Source of the DNA: an uncultured Acetatifactor sp.
GTDB taxonomy: Bacteria > Bacillota > Clostridia > Lachnospirales > Lachnospiraceae
DNA length: 53,244 nt
Direction of reading: 5' to 3'
NCBI GenBank assembly: GCA_947625255.1
Contig: CANQNT010000021.1
Coordinates: 1 to 53,244 of the forward strand
The notes under the pieces are model-generated. The model was not told where the DNA came from, made no database searches, and saw only the letters and a program-made list of their open reading frames with translations. The translations under genes and the position numbers were made by a program. Positions 1-9,086 of the stretch are shown here, piece by piece. The first letter of the stretch is position 1. Every line of letters starts with the position of its first letter.

Positions 1-71
1 CCGGCTGTTCGCTAAACTTTACCGGGACAGGACTTTCACCTGCCTATATTTCAAGCGCCGAACTGGCGCAC
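1..71 (-). mobile_element. 5' end of a group II intron (partial, runs off the window)
   Basis: On the minus strand the ATPase reading frame changes abruptly into a sequence starting GTGCGCC at position 71, the classic GUGYG 5' end of bacterial group II introns. The next bases can form the expected first small stem of domain I (GCGCC, loop AGTTC, GGCGC) and continue with an AGGCAGGTGAAAGTCCTG stretch and an AACAGCC motif, as in 5' ends of LtrB-like introns. The junction falls after GAG G, exactly where DUF4143 ATPases continue with a conserved E-V-D motif, so the intron would split the valine codon. The rest of the intron, any reverse transcriptase and the 3' junction are outside the window, so this is inferred from the 5' end only. 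Confidence 0.72.
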
Positions 72-1086
72 CCTCCATGTTATCGATCTTACCAATCGCG
101 ACGTCGTATCCTCTTCGGAGCAATTCAAAATAAACGACATTTTCAATTGCATGACCGCTGTCACGATTTCGGAAGCCCAGCAGATAATTTCTCAGTGCAA
201 TGTCAACAATATAGTACTTGCCGAGCGTGCGGAGATACTCTTTCCCTTTGATGTCAAACCTCTTAATCTCATAGATGAAGTAGCTTTCAAGCAGTGCGTT
301 GACATATGCCTGAACAGTGTGTGCGCTTGGGACGCCTTTCCGTCTGCCATCCTCAAGAAGGCCTTCATTCACAAAGGTATTGCCTATGGATGCAATAGAA
401 ACATTTGAACCGATATTGTCTGCAAGGAACAGGATAAGCTTACGAAGCAGGATGGAATCAGTAATCCGCTTCTGCCCTCGACGCCTTTCACGTTCCAGAA
501 TATCGCGAACGACAACGGTAGAATAGATACCGTCAAGAAGGGAAAGCGCTTTTTCCTGGTCGAGACCGATGTCGGCAATACCGGGCATTCCGCCGAAACG
601 CATAAACGCTTCAAAGGCCTCCCGCAGTTCGTAGCGTTCGCCGTTTTTATCAAACACTTGCTTGCGGACGCCGCCAAGAGCGCTCCTGGTTTCCCTCACC
701 TCAAAATTATGAAAATAAAGAAACTCACTGAAAGAAAGCGGCAGCATCTTGATCTCCACACATCCGCCGGAAAGATAAGCGGAATATTCTGAAGAAAGCA
801 GGTAAGCATTGGAACCGGTTACATAGATATCACAGTCCAAATCCACACGTAAAGCATTGATTGCGTCCTCCCAGGCGTCAATCCTCTGGATTTCATCGAA
901 AAATAAATACATTCGCTTTCCCGGCACGATTTGTTTTTTTACATAAGCGTAGACGTCGTCAGAAGCCATTTTCCGAAAATCATTAGATTCAAAGTTCATC
1001 TTTTCTCTTGTTGCATGAATCCCAAAATGGTTAAGCCATTTTGAAGCAGCATTGAACTGCGTATTGCATACTTTGGTCGAACTCAT
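72..1086 (-). pseudogene. DUF4143/AAA_14-type ATPase, truncated at both ends
   Basis: The protein resembles the widespread ATP-binding proteins with an AAA_14 core and a C-terminal DUF4143 domain. Visible are a Walker-B-like LFFDEIQ near residue 60, a VTGSNAYLLSSE sensor-type motif near residue 92, the LPLSFSEFL motif, and the C-terminal IENVVYFELLRRGYDV block. The first 40-50 residues of the family, including the Walker A P-loop, are missing, and I find no P-loop in any frame in the 250 bases upstream. The 3' end is interrupted by the group II intron. Splicing could restore the 3' end, but the missing P-loop argues for a dead gene. The last 20 or so codons of the open frame before position 19 are intron sequence. 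Confidence 0.75.
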
Positions 1087-1313
1087 AGAATGGCTTAATC
1101 ATTCCCATTTCTATTTCATATGGGAAATGTGATGTGTCTGCTGTCCGGCATGATCTTAGGGGCGACACCGGGGGGGGATTGGCCGACGGAAACGGGCGCT
1201 TGGTTTAATATATTGGATTTCTGATTAGCCACTGTCAATAATTGCATCCTCGTAAAGTTAGCCCGGAGAAAAGTACTCCGGAGAAAAATGCGGCGCGTCG
1301 AAAGCTTTGCCCC

Positions 1314-1342
1314 TTGATATTCTCTCCGATTTTCCATATAAT
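1314..1342 (+). promoter_or_regulatory. Promoter of the P-type ATPase gene
   Basis: TTGATA at 1314-1319, a 17-bp spacer and TATAAT at 1337-1342 form a near-consensus sigma-A promoter about 30 bp upstream of the start codon. A small inverted repeat (CGGAG ... CTCCG, 1264-1280) lies just upstream. Confidence 0.7.
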
Positions 1343-1372
1343 AAATAAAACAAATTATAGGAGGTGTTTTAC

Positions 1373-3988
1373 TTGAATCCGCACAGTGAAAGCGCTCTGA
1401 AAATCATTCAACTCCTGAATTCCAACCCTTCTTCCGGACTGACGGATAAACAGGTTCAGGAAAGGCGTATACAGTATGGACAAAATAAACTGCAGGAGAA
1501 GAAAAAGAAAAGCAATATCAGCCGATTCCTGGATCAGTTTAAGGACACGATGATTATCATCCTGATTATAGCGGCCATTGTTTCTTTTGTAATTGCCTGC
1601 ATAGAAAGCGACCCAAAGGAATTTTTTGAACCTCTGTTGGTTCTCTTGATCGTCCTCCTTAACGCGATCATGGGTGTCATGCAGGAAAGCAAAGCGGAAA
1701 AAGCTTTAGATGCCTTAAAGAGTCTTTCCGCTCCCCATGCGAGGGTCATCCGCAATGGGGAAGAAAAAATCATCGATGCCGCGGAATTGGTTCCCGGCGA
1801 CATCATCCGTCTGGAAGCCGGCGACTTTATCCCGGCTGATGCACGGCTTTTGCAAAGTGTAAGCCTGAAAAGCGAAGAATCCGCCCTGACCGGAGAATCC
1901 GTTCCATCCGAAAAAAACGCGTCAATCATTGTAGATGAAAAAACCGCTCTGGGCGACCGGAGCAACATGGTATTTTCCGGCTGTTCCATTACCTATGGAT
2001 CCGGCACCGCCATTGTAACCGCCATCGGAATGGACACAGAGATGGGAAAAATCGCAAACCTTTTGGACAATGAAGAAGATGTGAAAACTCCCCTTCAGGC
2101 AAAACTGACACAGCTCGGAAAATACCTTGGCGTCCTGGTACTGGTTGTCTGCGCTGTCATCTTTGCCGTCGGCATTGCAAACGGTCTGCCTGTCATGGAA
2201 ATATTCATGACGGCCGTATCTCTGGCAGTCTCAGCGATTCCCGAAGGGCTTCCTGCCATTGTAACGATCGTATTATCCATCGGTGTGCAGCGAATGGTCA
2301 AGAAAAACGCAATTATACGCAGTCTTCCGGCCGTAGAAACACTGGGCAGCGCATCCGTCATCTGTTCGGACAAAACCGGGACCCTGACACAGAACCGTAT
2401 GACGCTTGTAAAAGCATATCTGGATGACACAGGGGAAATAGAAGAGGTCAGCGACCAAAGCTCGGAAAAGATCTGCCAGCTGCTCCAATATGGCACTCTT
2501 TGCAGCAACGGCAATGTCGTTTTTCACGGAACAGAGGAGCAGCATATCGGCGATCCCACCGAAACAGCGATCGTGTTGGCAGCATATAAAAACGGAATGC
2601 CCAAGGACATACTCAATAAAACCTGTCCCCGTCTGGCGGAAATCCCATTTGATTCCGATCGGAAGTTAATGTCAACGGTCAACCATATTGACGGCAGAAA
2701 TATTGTGATCGTCAAAGGCGCTTTCGATGTGATGGCTTCGCGGTGTATTCATGGAGATTTAGAGAAAGCCGCGCAGGCAAACGAAAATATGAGTAAAAAC
2801 GCCCTGCGGGTGCTGGCCGTTGGATATAAGGAAATAAGCTGCGTCCCGGCAGCCCCCACTCCGGAAGAACTTGAAAACGATCTGACATTCATGGGCCTGA
2901 TCGGTATGATCGATCCGCCCCGTCCGGAGGCAAAAAGCGCAGTACAAACATGCCAGAAAGCCGGTATTCGTCCGATTATGATTACCGGCGACCATGTAGT
3001 GACCGCCTCGGCGATTGCAAAAGAAATCGGTATTTTAAAATATGGCGATAAGGCTGTCACCGGTGCGGAGCTGGACGCCATGACGGATTCCGAACTGGAT
3101 GAACAGGTGGAGGATATTTCTGTTTATGCCCGTGTATCTCCGGAGAATAAGATCCGCATCGTAAAAGCATGGCAGCGCAAAGGACACGTGGTTTCGATGA
3201 CCGGCGACGGTGTAAACGACGCCCCTGCACTCAAGGCCGCGGATATTGGCTGTGCCATGGGAATTACCGGTACCGACGTGGCAAAAAGCGCCGCCGATAT
3301 GACTCTGACCGACGACAATTTTGCCACGATCGTGGATGCCATTCGGGAAGGACGCGGTATCTACGCCAATATCAAAAAAGTGGTGGGATATCTGCTGGGT
3401 ACCAATATCGGCGAGGTTATCACCGTTTTCGGGGCAATGCTGCTATGGCATAAATCACCCCTTCTGTCCATGCAGCTTTTATGGATCAATCTTGTAACAG
3501 ACAGTCTGCCGGCCATTGCCCTTGGCATGGAGCCTGTTGAAAAAGAGATTATGGAGCAAAAGCCCAAGGCAAAGAACGAAGGTTTATTTGCCCATGGCTT
3601 CGGCATCCGCATTATCCTTCAGGGATTCATGTTCGGGATCCTGACATTGATCGCATTTTATGTGGGAGAACGGGAAACAGGGACCGAAAAAGGCGGCCAG
3701 ACAATGGCCTTTATGGTATTGGCTTTGTCACAAATCGTCCAGGCGTTTAATATGCGTTCAGAACATTCCCTGTTTCAGATCGGCATTTTCAGCAACCATA
3801 AACTGGACCTGGCGGCCCTTGCCTCAACTGTGCTGGCAGCGTTGGTGCTTTTTACCCCCTTGTCCACGTTATTCGGTTTTATTCCGCTTTCCGTGGGTCT
3901 GTATCTGAAAGGCCTGTGCCTGATTCTGGTTCCGTTGCTGGTTATGGAGCTTTCCAAATCCTGCGGCCTTATCAAGCACCGGCACTGA
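1373..3988 (+). CDS. P-type calcium-transporting ATPase
   Basis: This is a full-length P2-type cation pump (871 aa) of the SERCA/PMCA-like bacterial group that exports Ca2+ from the cytoplasm using ATP. Visible are the actuator TGES motif near residue 172, the AIPEGLPA motif of M4, the phosphorylation site DKTGTLT with Asp at about 333, a KGAFD nucleotide-binding element and the TGDGVND hinge near 610-616. Further hydrophobic helices lie at the C terminus. The PEGL motif and the N-terminal cation-ATPase domain support Ca2+ rather than heavy metals. I chose a TTG start at 1373 because AGGAGG at 1359-1364 sits 8 bases before it; the GTG at 1364 overlaps that site. It appears to be a single-gene unit with its own promoter. 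Transport specificity is inferred from the family. Confidence 0.93.
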   Translation: MNPHSESALKIIQLLNSNPSSGLTDKQVQERRIQYGQNKLQEKKKKSNISRFLDQFKDTMIIILIIAAIVSFVIACIESDPKEFFEPLLVLLIVLLNAIMGVMQESKAEKALDALKSLSAPHARVIRNGEEKIIDAAELVPGDIIRLEAGDFIPADARLLQSVSLKSEESALTGESVPSEKNASIIVDEKTALGDRSNMVFSGCSITYGSGTAIVTAIGMDTEMGKIANLLDNEEDVKTPLQAKLTQLGKYLGVLVLVVCAVIFAVGIANGLPVMEIFMTAVSLAVSAIPEGLPAIVTIVLSIGVQRMVKKNAIIRSLPAVETLGSASVICSDKTGTLTQNRMTLVKAYLDDTGEIEEVSDQSSEKICQLLQYGTLCSNGNVVFHGTEEQHIGDPTETAIVLAAYKNGMPKDILNKTCPRLAEIPFDSDRKLMSTVNHIDGRNIVIVKGAFDVMASRCIHGDLEKAAQANENMSKNALRVLAVGYKEISCVPAAPTPEELENDLTFMGLIGMIDPPRPEAKSAVQTCQKAGIRPIMITGDHVVTASAIAKEIGILKYGDKAVTGAELDAMTDSELDEQVEDISVYARVSPENKIRIVKAWQRKGHVVSMTGDGVNDAPALKAADIGCAMGITGTDVAKSAADMTLTDDNFATIVDAIREGRGIYANIKKVVGYLLGTNIGEVITVFGAMLLWHKSPLLSMQLLWINLVTDSLPAIALGMEPVEKEIMEQKPKAKNEGLFAHGFGIRIILQGFMFGILTLIAFYVGERETGTEKGGQTMAFMVLALSQIVQAFNMRSEHSLFQIGIFSNHKLDLAALASTVLAALVLFTPLSTLFGFIPLSVGLYLKGLCLILVPLLVMELSKSCGLIKHRH

Positions 3989-4071
3989 CAATCTCAAAGC
4001 CAGAACGGAGGGACTGTCCGAAAACAGTCTCTCCGCCAGAGGCTGGCCATGCTTCAGAAACGGAACAGGCC

Positions 4072-4115
4072 CGGAAAGCAGGTTTTCCGCTTTCCGAGCT
4101 ATTTTTTTCTTTTTT
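4072..4115 (+). terminator. Likely terminator after the calcium ATPase
   Basis: CGGAAAGC (4072-4079) pairs with GCTTTCCG (4089-4096) across a 9-base loop, and a T-rich run begins at 4102. A second hairpin without a T-run precedes it at 4006-4035 (12-bp stem, one G-T wobble). Confidence 0.55.
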
Positions 4116-4118
4116 GAA

Positions 4119-4426
4119 TCAAATGATAAGCAAAAAGGGAATAGCCAGAAGAATGCCGCCAATTCCGACCAACACTCCGCCGCGCCATAAAAAGGCGTGA
4201 CTTCCAGGTACGTTGACCGTCCAAGCAGCCTGTCTGCAAAACGAAGCAATCTCCAACCAGCAGCCTTTATGATCACTGTCGGAATGACCGCCCCAAAAAT
4301 GCCTTGTGTGATAAAAATCATTCCGAGGATGCGGCATAGTCTTCTCGAATAGACTACAAAAAGCGGCGATATGGATACCGCCATGATCAAAAGCAGCAGA
4401 ATCCATACCCATGAAGAAGTGATCAC
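4119..4426 (-). pseudogene. Small membrane protein with a frameshift
   Basis: A GTG at 4426 with AAAAGGG upstream opens a frame beginning VITSSWVWILLLLIMAV. It encodes two strongly hydrophobic segments, then degenerates after the residues YLEVTPF. The next frame continues as FLWRGGVLVGIGGILLAIP, a third hydrophobic helix, and stops at 4119. Adding one T to the T-run near 4188-4192 would join the two parts into a protein of about 101 aa with three membrane segments. I do not recognise the family. It could be a sequencing error rather than decay. Confidence 0.4.
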
Positions 4427-4437
4427 ATTGTACCCTT

Positions 4438-4614
4438 TTATTGCGGCTGCCGTCGGCTTTCCGAAATTGGACAGATTTTGGGGAACCTGATTCGATTCAT
4501 CTTCTCAAAAGCCCTCTCATGATCCACACTGATAAAATTCCCTCCGTCATCATCCAACCAGCCCGCGTATGCACGCAGATAACGGTGAATGATATGGGCT
4601 TCCGTCCCCGACAT
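4438..4614 (-). CDS. Small unrecognised ORF, possible remnant
   Basis: A 58-codon frame starts with ATG at 4614, preceded by AAGGG five to eight bases upstream, and reads MSGTEAHIIHRYLRAYAGW followed by an acidic DDDGG segment. It lies just upstream of the frameshifted membrane protein on the same strand. The amino-acid make-up looks protein-like, but I do not recognise it. The open frame extends upstream to 4674 without a better start, so it may be the C-terminal piece of a lost gene. Confidence 0.3.
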   Translation of the reverse strand: MSGTEAHIIHRYLRAYAGWLDDDGGNFISVDHERAFEKMNRIRFPKICPISESRRQPQ

Positions 4615-4726
4615 GCCTGCCCTTGTCCAAAAGACGATCCCTAAAACAGAAAGAGCTCCCCCATGGGACCCGATTCACCAACCCGCGCATACTGCATAAA
4701 ATAATAAAAACAAGATTGGCAAAAAC

Positions 4727-5704
4727 ATGAAATTCATACGATGCACACCACTGGAAACCGCCGCCGAAGCGGTCTGCGACCAAAACTCCATCTGCCCGCT
4801 CATTTTCCAGCTTCCGCCAGAACAGGGACGCCGCCTATTGGAAACGGCGCAGGAAACGCCCGTCCGCCTCTATCCGGCCACAGTCTCATCCATTAGAATC
4901 CGCACGGGAAAATGGGGCGAAATCCCCCTTTGGTTCATCGCGCCTCCCAGCATGGAGTCCATCCGGCGCGTCCTTTTTTATATCCATGGGGCAGGCTGGG
5001 TATTCGGCAGTTACCATACTCACCAAAAGCTGGTCCGGGAATTGGCGTACAGGACAGGCTCCCTGGTAGTCTTTCCTGAATACTTCCGTTCTCCGGAAGC
5101 GCGCTATCCTGTTGCCATCGAACAATGCTACGATATCCTCTCCCGCCTGTCACGGATATTGGAAAAGCAATTTCCAGGCCTTAGCCCGGAAAGCCTGGAT
5201 GTGGCCGGAGACAGCGTGGGCGGAAACATGGCCATCGCCATGTGTCTGCTCTCCCAGGAACGAAAGGGTCCCTCCATCCGAAAGCTGCTGCTATATTATC
5301 CCGTGACGGATGCCTACTTTGACACGCCCTCCTACCGTCAGTACGCAAAAGGATATTATCTTTATCGCGCCGGTATGCAGTGGTTCTGGGATCAATATGC
5401 CCCCTGTCCGGCGGACAGACGCCATCCCACCGCATCGCCCCTGCGCGCAGACACTGAATGTCTGTCCGGGTTTCCGAAGACCCTGATCATCAACGGCCAG
5501 GCGGATGTCCTGAGGAGCGAAGGCGAAGCCTTTGCGCAAAAACTGCTCTGCGCCGGAGCAGACGTAACAGCCGTCCAGATCCAGGCCACCATCCACGATT
5601 TCGTGATGCTGAACGCCCTGAACCAGACCAACGCCTGCAGAATCGCGATGGACATCTCCACAGGATGGCTCACAGCGAATGACAGGGAGACCGCTTTCAA
5701 ATAG
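4727..5704 (+). CDS. Alpha/beta hydrolase, HSL-type esterase
   Basis: A 325-aa cytoplasmic serine esterase of the hormone-sensitive-lipase (HSL / GDXG) family. The oxyanion motif reads HGAGW at residues 87-91, in place of the usual HGGGW. The nucleophile motif is GDSVGG with Ser at about 163, the acid is Asp 260 in GQADVLRSEG, and the base is His 290 in HDFVML. Length and order of motifs fit the family, which cleaves short acyl esters; the natural substrate is unknown. The ribosome-binding site before the ATG is weak. It stands between a decayed stretch and the hexuronate operon, so it may serve carbohydrate de-esterification, but that is only inference from position. Confidence 0.85.
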   Translation: MKFIRCTPLETAAEAVCDQNSICPLIFQLPPEQGRRLLETAQETPVRLYPATVSSIRIRTGKWGEIPLWFIAPPSMESIRRVLFYIHGAGWVFGSYHTHQKLVRELAYRTGSLVVFPEYFRSPEARYPVAIEQCYDILSRLSRILEKQFPGLSPESLDVAGDSVGGNMAIAMCLLSQERKGPSIRKLLLYYPVTDAYFDTPSYRQYAKGYYLYRAGMQWFWDQYAPCPADRRHPTASPLRADTECLSGFPKTLIINGQADVLRSEGEAFAQKLLCAGADVTAVQIQATIHDFVMLNALNQTNACRIAMDISTGWLTANDRETAFK

Positions 5705-5859
5705 CCGTAAATTGCAAGTCTGCTTGTTTCCCTCTCCGGGAGCTGGCAGACCTGCGCCGCCCGCCTGTTCCGGTTCATAATCTGACATCATATCCATAAC
5801 AAGCATAACTCTTCCACCAGTAGTATCATCTATCTTTCCGGACCATTTTTCACCTGAAT

Positions 5860-5873
5860 TGTAAGCCCTTACA
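5860..5873. promoter_or_regulatory. Upstream operator copy for the hexuronate operon
   Basis: TGTAAGCCCTTACA is a 6-bp perfect palindrome around a 2-base centre, almost identical to the operator at 5976-5989. Such sites are typical of LacI-family repressors, and one is encoded in this operon. It lies about 70 bp upstream of the -35 box. Confidence 0.65.
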
Positions 5874-5943
5874 TTCCAGCGTCAGGACACGGCCGAACTT
5901 CGTGTCCAATACGTTTTGTCAAGCATTTTTCCTCGTTTTCCAA

Positions 5944-5972
5944 TTGACTTTTTTCCCCTCTTGATGTATTAT
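5944..5972 (+). promoter_or_regulatory. Promoter of the hexuronate operon
   Basis: TTGACT (5944-5949), a 17-bp spacer and TATTAT (5967-5972) form a strong sigma-A promoter. Transcription should start near 5979, inside the downstream operator. Confidence 0.8.
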
Positions 5973-5975
5973 TTA

Positions 5976-5989
5976 TGTAAGCTCTTACA
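5976..5989. promoter_or_regulatory. Operator overlapping the transcription start of the hexuronate operon
   Basis: TGTAAGCTCTTACA has 6-bp perfect arms. It covers the expected transcription start, so a bound repressor would block initiation. It differs by one base from the CcpA catabolite site consensus (centre CT instead of CG), so CcpA binding is an alternative or additional possibility. The matching upstream copy and the LacI gene in the operon favour autoregulation. Confidence 0.7.
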
Positions 5990-6069
5990 TATATATTTCC
6001 ATTGCATTATATCCATTATGATTTATGAATTGCTATTACAAATCACTTCCATCAACAAGAGGTAACATT

Positions 6070-7554
6070 ATGCAGCAAACATTTATCCGAATTCATCCGG
6101 ATGACAAGGTTGCCGTAGCGCTTTGTCCGTTGGAAGCGGGAACCACGATTTCTGTGGACGGTCAGGAAATCACCCTTTTGGAACAGATCCCCCAGGGACA
6201 TAAATTTGCCCTGGCGGATCTGTCGGAAGGAGAACCCGTCATCAAATACGGATACCCCATCGGCATCACGAAAGCGCCGATCAAAAAAGGCGCATGGGTT
6301 CATGTCCATAATATGAAGACGGCTCTGGGAGATCTTCTCAACTACACTTACCACAAGCAAGTATCCCAACCGGCTCCCAGCGAGGAGAGATTTTTCCAGG
6401 GCTACAGACGCGGCAACGGCAAAGTAGGCGTCCGCAACGAAATCTGGATCATCCCTACCGTCGGATGTGTCAACAACGTGGCAGCCGCCATCGAGCGCAA
6501 GGCCCAGGCTCTGATCAAAGGCAGCATTGAAGCCATCGCGGCCTTTCCACACCCCTACGGGTGCTCCCAGATGGGAGACGACCAGGACAACACCAGACAG
6601 ATTCTGGCCGACCTCATAAATCACCCCAATGCGGGAGGGGTACTGGTTCTCGGTCTCGGATGTGAAAACAGCAACATTGAAGAATTGAAGAAGTACATCG
6701 GTCCCTATGACGAGAAACGCGTGAAATTCCTGGTTTCTCAGGAATCAGAGGACGAAATTGCCGATGCCCTCTCCCTCATCCGGGAATTGACAGACTACGC
6801 GGGAGCCTTCAAAAGAGAACCCATCAGCTGCAGCGAGCTGATTATCGGCATGAAATGCGGCGGTTCCGACGGGCTTTCCGGCATTACGGCCAACCCTACC
6901 GTAGGCGCGTTTTCCGATCTGTTGATCTCCAAAGGCGGGACTACCATTCTCACGGAAGTGCCGGAGATGTTCGGCGCCGAAACACTGTTGATGAACCGTT
7001 GTGAAAATGAAGCCCTTTTTGAAAAAACGGTGGCCCTGATCAACGACTTTAAAAACTACTTCACCAGTCACAATCAGACTATTTACGAGAATCCGTCCCC
7101 GGGCAATAAAAAGGGCGGTATTTCAACCCTCGAGGACAAGTCTATGGGCTGTACCCAGAAATCCGGCAGTGCTCCCGTGCGAGGCGTTTTGGCTTACGGC
7201 GAAAGGGTCAGCGCCAAGGGCCTGAATCTGCTCAGCGCGCCCGGCAACGACCTGGTGGCCTCTACCGCCCTGGCGGCTTCGGGCGCTCACATCGTATTGT
7301 TTACCACAGGAAGGGGGACTCCTTTCGCATCCCCCGTTCCCACGGTGAAAATATCCAGCAATTCCGCTCTCAGCCAGAAAAAGGGCAACTGGATTGATTT
7401 TAACTGCGGCGTTTTGGTGGAGGGCACGGACCTGAAAACTCTTCGTGATCAATTATTTGACTATGTGATTGCTGTCGCATCCGGCGAGAAAGTAAAATCC
7501 GAAAAGGCCGGATTCCATGATATGGCTATTTTTAAACAAGGCGTTACACTATAA
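6070..7554 (+). CDS. uxaA: Altronate dehydratase
   Basis: Dehydrates D-altronate to 2-keto-3-deoxygluconate in galacturonate breakdown. The 494-aa protein has the N-terminal SAF-like domain (residues 1-90, beginning with a conserved IHPDDKVAVAL block) followed by the large galactarate/altronate dehydratase domain. Visible there are GNGKVGVRNEIWI, PHPYGCSQMGDD, the CGGSDGLSGITANP block and the EVPEMFGAE motif, typical of this iron-dependent family. The start at 6070 is preferred over an in-frame ATG at 6025 because AAGAGG lies seven bases before it and the length then matches the family. First gene of a four-gene operon; uxaB follows after 20 bases. Confidence 0.93.
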   Translation: MQQTFIRIHPDDKVAVALCPLEAGTTISVDGQEITLLEQIPQGHKFALADLSEGEPVIKYGYPIGITKAPIKKGAWVHVHNMKTALGDLLNYTYHKQVSQPAPSEERFFQGYRRGNGKVGVRNEIWIIPTVGCVNNVAAAIERKAQALIKGSIEAIAAFPHPYGCSQMGDDQDNTRQILADLINHPNAGGVLVLGLGCENSNIEELKKYIGPYDEKRVKFLVSQESEDEIADALSLIRELTDYAGAFKREPISCSELIIGMKCGGSDGLSGITANPTVGAFSDLLISKGGTTILTEVPEMFGAETLLMNRCENEALFEKTVALINDFKNYFTSHNQTIYENPSPGNKKGGISTLEDKSMGCTQKSGSAPVRGVLAYGERVSAKGLNLLSAPGNDLVASTALAASGAHIVLFTTGRGTPFASPVPTVKISSNSALSQKKGNWIDFNCGVLVEGTDLKTLRDQLFDYVIAVASGEKVKSEKAGFHDMAIFKQGVTL

Positions 7555-7574
7555 CAAACAGGAGGTTTCGCACA

Positions 7575-9074
7575 ATGAATAAATTATGTTACAAAACTCT
7601 CGAGGAACAGAATTACGATGGATATCTCTTAAAAGACGCTCCCGAGAGAGTGCTGCAGTTTGGGGAAGGAAATTTTCTTCGGGCTTTCGTGGATTACTTT
7701 ATTGACATGATGAATGAGAAAGCCGGCTTTAACAGCAAGGTCGTTCTTGTACAGCCCATTCCAAACCATGGAAATTTCAATTTGGCAAACGTCATCAATG
7801 AGCAGGAAGGGCTTTATACCCTGTATTTGCGGGGATTTGAAAACGGCCGGAAAGTGAACAACAAGAGAATCATCTCCTGCGTCAGCCGTTGTCTGAATTC
7901 CTACGATGATTATGAGGCGCTTATGGCATGCGCCGACAACCCCGAGCTTCGCTTTATTGCCTGCAACACAACGGAAGCGGGAATTGTCTATGATCCTCAA
8001 TGCCAGTTTACTGAGACGCCTCCGACCAGCTATCCCGCCAAGCTGACACAATTTCTTTATCGCAGGTATCAGAAATTCGGTTCGGAAACCGGAAAAGGCT
8101 TTATCATCCTTTCCTGCGAGCTGATTGACGACAACGGACAAGAGCTGAAAAAATGCGTGATAAAATATGCCGAACAATGGGAACTGGGAGAAGCTTTCAT
8201 CAAATGGATAAAAGACGAAAACATTTTCTGCTCCACGCTGGTAGACCGCATTGTTACCGGATTTCCCCGCAGCGAAGCGGCCGCCATCAATGAAGAAAAT
8301 GGTTATGAGGACAACCTCATCGACACGGGCGAGGTGTTTGGATTCTGGGTAATCGAAGGACCCGATTCTCTGAAGAAAGAGCTTCCTTTCGCAAAGGCCA
8401 ATCTGCCCGTACTGATTACGGATAATCACAAGCCCTACAAGCAGAGAAAGGTACGTATCTTAAACGGCGCGCACACTTCCATGATCATGGGCGCCTATCT
8501 GGCCGGACAAGATATCGTGTGGGACTGCATGAATGATGAAACGATTTTGAATTTCATGACCAGGACCATTTATGATGAAATCATTCCCACACTGTCCCTC
8601 TCCAAAGAGGACTGTCTGGACTTCGCCGCGGCCGTAACGGAACGCTTTAAAAATCCGTTCATCGACCATGCGCTTTTGTCCATCTCTCTGAATTCCACTT
8701 CCAAATGGAAGGCCCGCGTGATGCCGTCTTTGCTTGGCTATGTGGAAAAATTCGGGAAGCTGCCGACCTGTATCACCGCATCCTTTGCTTTTTACATCGC
8801 TTTCTATCACGGTACGGAGCTGACGGACGCAGGTCTTTTGGCGAAACGTCCCAAAGGAAATACCTATACCATTTCCGACGACCGTTCCGTATTGGAGTTC
8901 TTCTATAAACACAAGGAGGATTCTGCCGGCGAACTGGTCCATGCCGTATGCACCAACACGGATTTCTGGGACCAGGATTTATCCGAAATACCGGGATTTG
9001 AGGCGGAAGTGACACGGGTTTTAAAAGAGGTTGAGCTAAACGGAGCTTATGCGGCAATGAAAAATTGTCTGTAA
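7575..9074 (+). CDS. uxaB: Tagaturonate reductase (altronate oxidoreductase)
   Basis: A 499-aa member of the mannitol dehydrogenase / polyol dehydrogenase family that reduces D-tagaturonate to D-altronate with NADH, the step before UxaA. The N-terminal dinucleotide-binding region shows LQFGEGNFLRAFVDYF (about residues 28-43). Family motifs NFNLANVINEQEGLYTLYLRG-like, VDRIVTGFPR and NGAHTSM, the active-site region, follow. AGGAGG at 7560-7565 supports the ATG at 7575. Its place between uxaA and a LacI regulator plus kdgK fits galacturonate use rather than mannitol or fructuronate metabolism, although fructuronate reductase (UxuB) is the closest alternative. Confidence 0.9.
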   Translation: MNKLCYKTLEEQNYDGYLLKDAPERVLQFGEGNFLRAFVDYFIDMMNEKAGFNSKVVLVQPIPNHGNFNLANVINEQEGLYTLYLRGFENGRKVNNKRIISCVSRCLNSYDDYEALMACADNPELRFIACNTTEAGIVYDPQCQFTETPPTSYPAKLTQFLYRRYQKFGSETGKGFIILSCELIDDNGQELKKCVIKYAEQWELGEAFIKWIKDENIFCSTLVDRIVTGFPRSEAAAINEENGYEDNLIDTGEVFGFWVIEGPDSLKKELPFAKANLPVLITDNHKPYKQRKVRILNGAHTSMIMGAYLAGQDIVWDCMNDETILNFMTRTIYDEIIPTLSLSKEDCLDFAAAVTERFKNPFIDHALLSISLNSTSKWKARVMPSLLGYVEKFGKLPTCITASFAFYIAFYHGTELTDAGLLAKRPKGNTYTISDDRSVLEFFYKHKEDSAGELVHAVCTNTDFWDQDLSEIPGFEAEVTRVLKEVELNGAYAAMKNCL

Positions 9075-9086
9075 GGGGACTTTGTA

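Noticed and set aside
1116..1337. 73-codon minus-strand ORF as the missing N terminus of the ATPase
   Set aside because: It contains no P-loop and overlaps the calcium ATPase promoter.
4006..4035. 12-bp hairpin after the calcium ATPase as the terminator itself
   Set aside because: No T-run follows it; the next hairpin at 4072-4096 has one and fits better.
5976..5989. CcpA catabolite-repression site as the main reading of the palindrome
   Set aside because: It differs from the consensus in the central CG, and a second near-identical copy plus a LacI gene in the operon favour a dedicated repressor.
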